Assembly (NCBI RefSeq): GCF_018294505.1
Contig: NC_057796.1
Coordinates: forward strand, 191,173,893-191,237,892
Length of the DNA stretch: 64,000 nucleotides
Direction: 5' to 3'
From: Triticum aestivum
Taxonomy: Eukaryota > Streptophyta > Magnoliopsida > Poales > Poaceae
The position numbers were made by a program, and so were the translations under genes. Positions within the stretch are counted from its first letter, which is position 1, and every line of letters starts with the position of its first letter. The notes beneath the pieces are model-generated. The model made no database searches. It worked only from the letters and a program-made list of their open reading frames with translations, and was not told the origin of the DNA. Below, piece by piece: positions 56,849-64,000 of this stretch.

Positions 56849-59800
56849 ATGGCCCGTGCTGTTGTTCCGTTGAATTTTAATGCGTTCCTTGAGAAAGCAA
56901 AGTTGAAAGATGATGGTAGCAATTACACGGACTGGGTCCGTAACTTGAGGATTATCCTCATTGCTGCACAGAAGAATTACGTCCTGGAAGCACCGCTGGG
57001 TGCCAGGCCTGCTGCAAGAGCAACACCAGAGGTTATGAACGTCTGGCAGAGCAAAGCTGATGACTACTCGATAGTTCAGTGTGCCATGCTTTACGGCTTA
57101 GAACCGGGTCTTCAACGACGTTTTGAACGTCATGGAGCATATGAGATGTTCCAGGAGTTGAAGTTAATATTTCAAGCAAATGCCCGGATTGAGAGATATG
57201 AAGTCTCCAATAAGTTCTACAGCTGCAAGATGGAAGAGAATAGTTCTGTCAGTGAGCATATACTCAAAATGTCTGGGTATAACAATCACTTGATTCAACT
57301 GGGAGTTAATCTTCCGGATGATAGCGTCATTGACAGAATTCTTCAATCACTGCCACCAAGCTACAAGAGCTTCGTGATGAACTATAACATGCAAGGGATG
57401 AATAAGACAATTCCCGAGCTCTTCGCAATGCTAAAGGCAGCGGAGGTAGAAATCAAAAAGGAGCATCAAGTGTTGATGGTCAATAAGACCACTAGTTTCA
57501 AGAAAAAGGGCAAAGGGAAGAAGAAGGGGAACTTCAAGAAGAACAGCAAGCAAGTTGCTGTTCAGGAGAAGAAACCCAAATCTGGACCTAAGCCTGAGAC
57601 TGAGTGCTTCTACTGCAAGCAGACTGGTCACTGGAAGCGGAACTGCCCCAAGTATTTGGCGGATAAGAAGGATGGCAAGGTGAACAAAGGTATATGTGAT
57701 ATACATGTTATTGATGTGTACCTTACCAGAGCTCGCAGTAGCACCTGGGTATTTGATACTGGTTCTGTTGCTAATATTTGCAACTCGAAACAGGGACTAC
57801 GGATTAAGCGAACACTGGCCAAGGACGAGGTGACGATGCGCGTGGGAAACGGTTCCAAAGTCGATGTGATCGCCGTCGGCACGCTACCTCTACATCTACC
57901 TTCGGGATTAGTATTAGACCTAAATAATTGTTATTTGGTGCCAGCGTTGAGCATGAACATTATATCTGGATCTTGTTTGATGCGAGACGGTTATTCATTT
58001 AAATCAGAGAATAATGGTTGTTCTATTTATATGAGTAATATCTTTTATGGTCATGCACCCTTGAAGAGTGGTCTATTTTTAATGAATCTCGGTAGTAGTG
58101 ACACACATATTCATAATGTCGAAGCCAAAAGATGCAGAGTTGATAATGATAGTGCAACTTATTTGTGGCACTGCCGTTTAGGTCATATCGGTGTAAAGCG
58201 CATGAAGAAACTCCATAATGATGGACTTTTGGAATCACTTGATTATGAATCACTTGGTACTTGCGAACCGTGTCTCATGGGCAAGATGACTAAAACACCG
58301 TTCTCCGGAACTATGGAGAGAGCAACTAATTTGTTGGAAATCATACATACAGATGTATGTGGTCCGATGAATATTGAGGCTCGTGGCGGATATCGTTATT
58401 TTCTCACCTTCACAGATGATTTGAGCAGATATGGGTATATCTACTTAATGAAACATAAGTCTGAAACATTTGAAAAGTTCAAAGAATTTCAGAGCGAAGT
58501 TGAAAATCATCGTAACAAGAAAATAAAGTTTCTACGATCAGATCGTGGAGGAGAATATTTGAGTTACGAGTTTGGCCTACATTTGAAACAATGCGGAATA
58601 GTTTCGCAACTCACGCCACCCGGAACACCACAACGTAATGGTGTGTCCGAACGTCGTAATCGTACTTTACTAGATATGGTGCGATCTATGATGTCTCTTA
58701 CTGATTTACCGCTATCGTTTTGGGGTTATGCTTTAGAGACGGCTGCATTCACTCTAAATAGGGCACCATCGAAATCCGTTGAGACGACGCCTTATGAACT
58801 ATGGTTTGGCAAGAAACCAAAGTTGTCGTTTCTTAAAGTTTGGGGTTGCGATGCTTATGTGAAGAAACTTCAACCTGATAAGCTCGAACCTAAATCGGAG
58901 AAATGTGTCTTCATAGGATACCCAAAGGAGACTGTTGGGTACACCTTCTATCACAGATCCGAAGGCAAGACATTCGTTGCTAAGAATGGATCCTTTCTGG
59001 AGAAGGAGTTTCTCTCGAAAGAAGTGAGTGGGAGGAAAGTAGAACTTGATGAGGTAACTGTACCTGCTCCCTTATTGGAAAGTAGATCATCACAGAAACC
59101 AGTTTCTGCGACACCTACACCAATTAGTGAGGAAGTTAATGATAATGATCATGAAACTTCAGATCAAGTTATTACTGAACCTCGTAGGTCAACCAGATTA
59201 AGATCCGCACCAGAGTGGTACGGTAATCCTGTTCTGGAGGTTATGTTACTAGACCATGACGAACCTACGAACTATGAAGAAGCGATGGTGAGCCCAGATT
59301 CCGCAAAATGGCTTGAGGCCATGAAATCCGAGATGGGATCCATGTATGAGAACAAAGTATGGACTTTGGTTGACTTGCCCGATGATCGGCAAGCCATTGA
59401 AAATAAATGGATCTTCAAGAAGAAGACTGACGCTGACGGTAATGTTACTGTCTATAAAGCTCGACTTGTTGCGAAAGGTTTTCGACAAGTTCAAGGGATT
59501 GACTACGATGAGACCTTCTCACCCGTAGCGATGCTCAAGTCTGTCCGAATCATGTTAGCAATTGCCGCATTTTATGATTATGAAATTTGGCAAATGGATG
59601 TCAAAACTGCATTCCTGAATGGATTTCTGGAAGAAGAGTTGTATATGATGCAACCGGAAGGTTTTGTCGATCCAAAGGGAGCTAACAAAGTGTGCAAGCT
59701 CCAGCGATCCATTTATGGACTGGTGCAAGCCTCTCGGAGTTGGAATAAACGCTTTGATAGTGTGATCAAAGCATTTGGTTTTATACAGACTTTTGGAGAA

Positions 59801-60835
59801 GCCTGTATTTACAAGAAAGTGAGTGGGAGCTCAGTAGCATTTCTGATATTATATGTGGATGACATATTGCTAATTGGAAATGATATAGAATTTCTGGATA
59901 GCATAAAGGGATACTTGAATAAGAGTTTTTCAATGAAAGACCTCGGTGAAGCTGCATATATATTGGGCATCAAGATCTATAGAGATAGATCAAGACGCTT
60001 AATTGGACTTTCACAAAGCACATACCTTGACAAAGTTTTGAAGAAGTTCAAAATGGATCAAGCAAAGAAAGGGTTCTTGCCTGTATTACAAGGTGTGAGA
60101 TTGAGTAAGACTCAATGCCCGACCACTGCAGAAGATAGAGAGAAGATGAAAGATGTTCCCTATGCTTCAGCCATAGGCTCTATCATGTATGCAATGCTGT
60201 GTACCAGACCTGATGTGTGCCTTGCTATAAGTTTAGCAGGGAGGTACCAAAGTAATCCAGGAGTGGATCACTGGACAGCGGTCAAGAACATCCTGAAATA
60301 CCTGAAAAGGACTAAGGATATGTTTCTCGTTTATGGAGGTGACAAAGAGCTCATCGTAAATGGTTACGTTGATGCAAGCTTTGACACTGATCCGGACGAT
60401 TCTAAATCGCAAACCGGATACGTGTTTACATTGAACGGTGGAGCTGTCAGTTGGTGCAGTTCTAAGCAAAGTGTCGTGGCGGGATCTACGTGTGAAGCGG
60501 AGTACATAGCTGCTTCGGAAGCAGCAAATGAAGGAGTCTGGATGAAGGAGTTCATATCCGATCTAGGTGTCATACCTAGTGCATCGGGTCCAATGAAAAT
60601 CTTTTGTGACAATACTGGTGCAATTGCCTTAGCAAAGGAATCCAGATTTCACAAAAGAACCAAGCACATCAAAAGACGCTTCAATTCCATCCGGGATTTA
60701 GTCCAGGTGGGAGACATAGAAATTTGCAAGATACATACGGATCTGAATGTTGCAGACCCGTTGACTAAGCCTCTTCCACGAGCAAAACATGATCAGCACC
60801 AAGACTCCATGGGTGTAAGAATCATTACTGTGTAA
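56849..60835 (+). CDS. gag-pol: Angela gag-pol polyprotein, intact (1328 aa)
   Basis: Single uninterrupted frame from ATG 56849 (MARAVVPLNF) to TAA 60833-60835. Domains in order: copia gag (about 1-240); a Lys-rich stretch; CCHC knuckle CFYCKQTGHWKRNC (about 253-266); aspartic protease DTGS (303); GAG-pre-integrase LWHCRLGH (about 439); integrase with D502, D565 and E601 (x35 between the last two); RT with YVDD (about 1002-1005); RNase H with D1175 and the SKQSVVAGSTCEAEY block; and ADPLTKPL near the C-terminus. Integrase before RT defines Ty1/copia. The start is chosen because it is the first ATG of the frame and matches Angela A. All catalytic residues I can check are present. Gag forms the particle, and Pol copies and inserts the DNA. 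Confidence 0.97.
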   Translation: MARAVVPLNFNAFLEKAKLKDDGSNYTDWVRNLRIILIAAQKNYVLEAPLGARPAARATPEVMNVWQSKADDYSIVQCAMLYGLEPGLQRRFERHGAYEMFQELKLIFQANARIERYEVSNKFYSCKMEENSSVSEHILKMSGYNNHLIQLGVNLPDDSVIDRILQSLPPSYKSFVMNYNMQGMNKTIPELFAMLKAAEVEIKKEHQVLMVNKTTSFKKKGKGKKKGNFKKNSKQVAVQEKKPKSGPKPETECFYCKQTGHWKRNCPKYLADKKDGKVNKGICDIHVIDVYLTRARSSTWVFDTGSVANICNSKQGLRIKRTLAKDEVTMRVGNGSKVDVIAVGTLPLHLPSGLVLDLNNCYLVPALSMNIISGSCLMRDGYSFKSENNGCSIYMSNIFYGHAPLKSGLFLMNLGSSDTHIHNVEAKRCRVDNDSATYLWHCRLGHIGVKRMKKLHNDGLLESLDYESLGTCEPCLMGKMTKTPFSGTMERATNLLEIIHTDVCGPMNIEARGGYRYFLTFTDDLSRYGYIYLMKHKSETFEKFKEFQSEVENHRNKKIKFLRSDRGGEYLSYEFGLHLKQCGIVSQLTPPGTPQRNGVSERRNRTLLDMVRSMMSLTDLPLSFWGYALETAAFTLNRAPSKSVETTPYELWFGKKPKLSFLKVWGCDAYVKKLQPDKLEPKSEKCVFIGYPKETVGYTFYHRSEGKTFVAKNGSFLEKEFLSKEVSGRKVELDEVTVPAPLLESRSSQKPVSATPTPISEEVNDNDHETSDQVITEPRRSTRLRSAPEWYGNPVLEVMLLDHDEPTNYEEAMVSPDSAKWLEAMKSEMGSMYENKVWTLVDLPDDRQAIENKWIFKKKTDADGNVTVYKARLVAKGFRQVQGIDYDETFSPVAMLKSVRIMLAIAAFYDYEIWQMDVKTAFLNGFLEEELYMMQPEGFVDPKGANKVCKLQRSIYGLVQASRSWNKRFDSVIKAFGFIQTFGEACIYKKVSGSSVAFLILYVDDILLIGNDIEFLDSIKGYLNKSFSMKDLGEAAYILGIKIYRDRSRRLIGLSQSTYLDKVLKKFKMDQAKKGFLPVLQGVRLSKTQCPTTAEDREKMKDVPYASAIGSIMYAMLCTRPDVCLAISLAGRYQSNPGVDHWTAVKNILKYLKRTKDMFLVYGGDKELIVNGYVDASFDTDPDDSKSQTGYVFTLNGGAVSWCSSKQSVVAGSTCEAEYIAASEAANEGVWMKEFISDLGVIPSASGPMKIFCDNTGAIALAKESRFHKRTKHIKRRFNSIRDLVQVGDIEICKIHTDLNVADPLTKPLPRAKHDQHQDSMGVRIITV

Positions 60836-60857
60836 TCTAGATTATTGACTCTAGTGC

Positions 60858-60868
60858 AAGTGGGAGAC
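60858..60868 (+). other. Polypurine tract of Angela B
   Basis: AAGTGGGAGAC immediately before the 3' LTR at 60869. Confidence 0.88.
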
Positions 60869-62609
60869 TGAAGGAAATATGCCCTAGAGGCAATAATAAA
60901 GTTATTATTTATTTCCTTATATCATGATAAATGTTTATTATTCATGCTAGAATTGTATTAACCGGAAACATAATACTTGTGTGAATACATAGACAAACAG
61001 AGTGTCACTAGTATGCCTCTACTTGACTAGCTCGTTGATCAAAGATGGTTATGTTTCCTAGCCATAGACATGAGTTGTCATTTGATTAACGGGATCACAT
61101 CATTAGGAGAATGATGTGATTGACTTGACCCATTCCGTTAGCTTAGCACTCGATCGTTTAGTATGTTGCTATTGCTTTCTTCATGACTTATACATGTTCC
61201 TATGACTATGAGATTATGCAACTCCCGTTTACCGGAGGAACACTTTGTGTGCTACCAAACGTCACAACGTAACTGGGTGATTATAAAGGTGCTCTACAGG
61301 TGTCTCCAAAGGTACTTGTTGGGTTGGCGTATTTCGAGATTAGGATTTGTCACTCCGATTGTCGGAGAGGTATCTCTGGGCCCACTCAGTAATACACATC
61401 ACTATAAGCCTTGCAAGCATTGTAACTAATGAGTTAGTTGCGGGATGATGTATTACGGAACGAGTAAAGAGACTTGCCGGTAACGAGATTGAACTAGGTA
61501 TCGAGATACCGACGATCGAATCTCGGGCAAGTAACATACCGATGACAAAGGGAACAACGTATGTTGTTATGCGGTCTGACCGATAAAGATCTTCGTAGAA
61601 TATGTGGGAGCCAATATGAGCATCCAGGTTCCGCTATTGGTTATTGACCGGAGAGGTGTCTCGGTCATGTCTACATAGTTCTCGAACCCGTAGGGTCCGC
61701 ACGCTTAACGTTACGATGACAGTTATATTATGAGTTTATATGTTTTGATGTACCGAAGGTTGTTCGGAGTCCCGGATGTGATCACGGACATAACGAGGAG
61801 TCTCGAAATGGTCGAGACATAAAGATTGATATATTGGAAGCCTATGTTTGGATATCGGAAGTGTTCCGGGTGAAATCGGGATTTTTCCGGAGTACCGGGA
61901 GGTTACCGGAACCCCCCGGTAACTTAATGGGCCTTAGTGGGCCTAGGTGGAAGAGAGGAGAGGAGGCCAGGGCAGGGCCGCATGCCCCTCCCCCCCAGTC
62001 CGAATAGGACAAGGAGAGGGGGGCGGCGCCCCCCTTTCCTTCCTCCCCTCCACCTCTTCCCCCTCTCTCTCCTAGTCCAACATGGAAAAGGGGGGAGTCC
62101 TACTCCCGGTAGGAGTAGGACTCCTCCTGGCGCGCCTCTCCCCTTTGGCCGGCCGAACCCCCCCCCCCCTTGCTCCTTTATATACGGGGGCAGGGGGCAC
62201 CTCTAGACACACAATTGATCATTGATCTCTTAGCCGTGTGCGGTGCCCCCCTCCACCATATTACACCTCGATAATATCGTAGCGGTGCTTAGGCGAAGCC
62301 CTGCGTCGGTAGAACATCATCATTGTCACCACGTCGTCGTGCTGACGAAACTCTCCCTCAACACTCGGCTGGATCGGAGTTCGAGGGACGTCATCGAGCT
62401 GAACGTGTGCTGAACCCGGAGGTGCCGTGCGTTCGGTACTTGATCGATCGAATCGTGAAGACGTACGACTACATCAACTGCGTTGTGTCAACGCTTCCGC
62501 TTTCGGTCTACGAGGGTACGTGGACAACACTCTTCCCTCTCGTTGCTATGCATCACCATGATCTTGCGTGTGCGTAGGAAAATTTTTTAAATTACTACGT
62601 TCCCCAACA
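60869..62609 (+). repeat. Angela B 3' LTR
   Basis: 1741 bp. The first 1.1 kb matched the 5' LTR with no difference that I saw. The differences lie in the last 630 bases: mainly C/T and G/A changes, shorter or longer C runs (near 61988 and 62160), and GAATTTTTTTG versus GAAAATTTTTT near the end. Confidence 0.95.
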
Positions 62610-62925
62610 AATATGGACCCGGAAAGATCCGGTCAAGATTCGACGTAATCGGATCCGAGTCCAAAGGCCATGGAGCGTTGACTTAGAGCTCTCCTCTACT
62701 ACCACGTCCCTGCGAGACGAGAGGGCAACACGGCGAGGTGAACGCGGCTTGGGAGGTACGGCGAGGCGACGCACCTCTGCTGCAAGGAGAAGTGACACGC
62801 ACCTGTGGCAGAGTGAAACATGGGTGATTTCAGGTGCAATCTATTTACGAAAAGACATCATAGCAAAAGTGTTTGGATTTCCTGGATTAGGTGATGCAAA
62901 TTCGTATTATTTTTTTATATTTTTC
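62610..62925 (+). repeat. Right part of the copia-type fragment interrupted by Angela B, then unassigned
   Basis: After the AATAT duplication the target resumes at GGACCCGGAAAGATCCGG. The border between the copia-type fragment and the CACTA relic is not sharp, probably between 62750 and 62900. An open frame starting at 62749 runs through both and is not a real gene start. Confidence 0.4.
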
Positions 62926-63240
62926 ATGAAATGGATAAAAAAATGGATTAATGGTGAACCGAAGATGGCCCCGGCATACAACCATGGTGTGAATGAGTTT
63001 ATGGATTTTGCGGTTGCTCGCAACGGAGATGAAGACATGTTGTGCCCACGTAGAAGTTGCGGTAATGGGTTCCTCCATCTTATAGATCAATTTCACATAA
63101 GTATATCAATGATATGTCCACAGCCTATACGAGGCGGATCTATCACAGTTAATCACTTGACAATGGTGAAAGCAGTGGTACTACCGGTGAAGGTGGTTCT
63201 GAAACTAACGAGCAGTGGGGCGGTTAGCGGCATGGAGCTG
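62926..63240 (+). pseudogene. CACTA (En/Spm) transposase-associated domain fragment
   Basis: Translation from 62926 gives MKWIKKWINGEP, then YNHGVNEFMDFA and DMLCPRRSCGN, which matches the start of the plant Transpos_assoc domain (Y-x2-G-V-x-x-F-x-x-F-A, then C-P-x-x-x-C-x-N). One zinc-type Cys position appears altered (CPRRSC for CPCxxC). After a frameshift near 63100 the next frame gives AYTRRIYHS, a worn form of the Y-T-R-W-x-x-H-G-E block that ends this domain. No catalytic transposase domain follows, and no CACTA terminal inverted repeat was seen in the window. Confidence 0.65.
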
Positions 63241-64000
63241 AGCAAGGAGAAAGAGAGAGTGACCGAGTGAGTGAGAGGAACTGGGAGAGAGAGACAGAGG
63301 GCCCTTTTGACCAGGTCGGGCCACGCGACCAGCCGTTGTTAACGGCCGTGTCGTTTGTCTCATGCTGATGTACCATCCATTGATGGGCCCTCCTTATCAT
63401 AAACTAGATTAAATTTTAACCAAACACTCATCAGTATTTTTTGAAACGAAATCCAAACTTGTGGTGGTTATCGACGAATTTTCAAAAATAGGTCGTTTTT
63501 TTGGAGCTCTTACCTCCCCCCTCCCCCCAATATTGTTAGTTTTATGTTATGTACTCCATCCCATGGCGTTGCTGACGTAAAGGACAGCCCGAACAACATA
63601 TTGGGTAGGGCATTCGTCATCAATGGTGGGCTGTTTGGGAGGTGTTTCATTGATGGAGACATGTGTTTTGGCCGCCACATATTGGTGGAAATTGTCGGGT
63701 TGGGGTTGCAGGAAAGGTTCGTCGCTACCTTGTGGTGGTGAATGGGGCTGGGCCAGGAGGGGGGCGGTGGTCAAGGTATACACAACTTCAGAGTAAATTG
63801 TTAATTTTGAACGAGATTAGAGTTTATATTTGGTTTTTCAAATATTTGTAATAAAAAATCATATAGTATGAGATTATTTTCCATACAAGCCTATAAACCA
63901 AAGAACGAGGGTATGACTTGCTTTCCCCTGGATTGCAGTCCTCCGATTTTTCCTCAAAAAAACTTTTCTTTCGAACAGAGCCTCCTGGGGTTGGTTAAAT
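63241..64000. other. Unassigned DNA right of the CACTA relic
   Basis: Contains a GA-rich stretch (63240-63300), a C-rich run (63513-63527) and short frames without domains. It may be the interior of the same CACTA element. No terminus recognised. Confidence 0.45.

Larger units (their letters stand above)
53870..62609 (+). mobile_element. Angela B: complete Ty1/copia element with intact polyprotein
   Basis: LTRs 53870-55606 and 60869-62609, primer site 55608-55620, open polyprotein 56849-60835, purine tract 60858-60868, and a perfect AATAT target duplication. LTRs differ at roughly ten positions plus C-run lengths. It has everything expected of an autonomous copia element except proof of activity. 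Confidence 0.96.

Noticed and set aside
1..64000. CRISPR arrays, operons, ribosome-binding sites, phage or plasmid features
   Set aside because: None is present. The sequence is nuclear plant DNA, as shown by LTR retrotransposons, GT-AG introns and tRNA-iMet primer sites.

Overview
The window is a stack of nested transposable elements from a large grass genome, almost certainly Triticeae (wheat, Aegilops or barley group). The main evidence is two Angela-type Ty1/copia elements whose LTR ends, length (about 1.73 kb) and tRNA-iMet-like primer site match that wheat family. Very long LTRs (about 4 kb) around non-coding internal domains, a Tat-lineage gypsy element and a CACTA relic support this. 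I see no convincing host protein gene, no tRNA or rRNA gene and no CRISPR array.

Layout from left to right. Bases 1-9396 are a minus-strand long-LTR element (called LARD-1 here). Its far LTR is cut by the window edge, and its 4 kb interior holds only a shattered gypsy reverse transcriptase. LARD-1 sits in the gag region of a plus-strand Tat-lineage gypsy element (9397-30274). That element has gag, protease, RT, RNase H and integrase, broken by TAG stops and frameshifts. After integrase it carries a six-exon gene on the opposite strand (19843 down to 16055) with its own TATA box. The Tat 3' LTR is split by Angela A (20832-29537, minus strand, target duplication GCCTC), whose polyprotein has four frameshifts. 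Bases 30280-32752 look like the remainder of another LTR into which the Tat element inserted. Bases 32753-37854 are 5.1 kb of mostly unrecognised, low-repeat-looking DNA with a few short possible exons.

Bases 37855-52191 are a second long-LTR family (LARD-2) in a tandem arrangement: internal fragment, LTR, internal domain, partial LTR, then an inverted LTR piece that makes a large imperfect palindrome. Its first LTR is split by a solo LTR of the LARD-1 family (41171-45259, target duplication CAGGG). Bases 52192-53869 hold unassigned DNA and a copia-type LTR fragment. Angela B (53870-62609, plus strand, target duplication AATAT) has an uninterrupted 1328-residue polyprotein and is the only element here that looks coding-competent. 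Beyond it the interrupted target resumes, followed by a fragment of a CACTA transposase-associated domain.

Functionally these are parasites at different stages. Angela B looks autonomous. Angela A and the Tat element are recently broken. The two LARD families appear unable to encode their own enzymes, yet LARD-1 has LTRs that are about 99% identical over the part visible, so it probably moved using enzymes supplied in trans. The most unusual items are the spliced antisense gene with a motif repeated in two introns, the mosaic LARD-1 LTR, and the inverted LTR structure. All identity estimates were made by eye.
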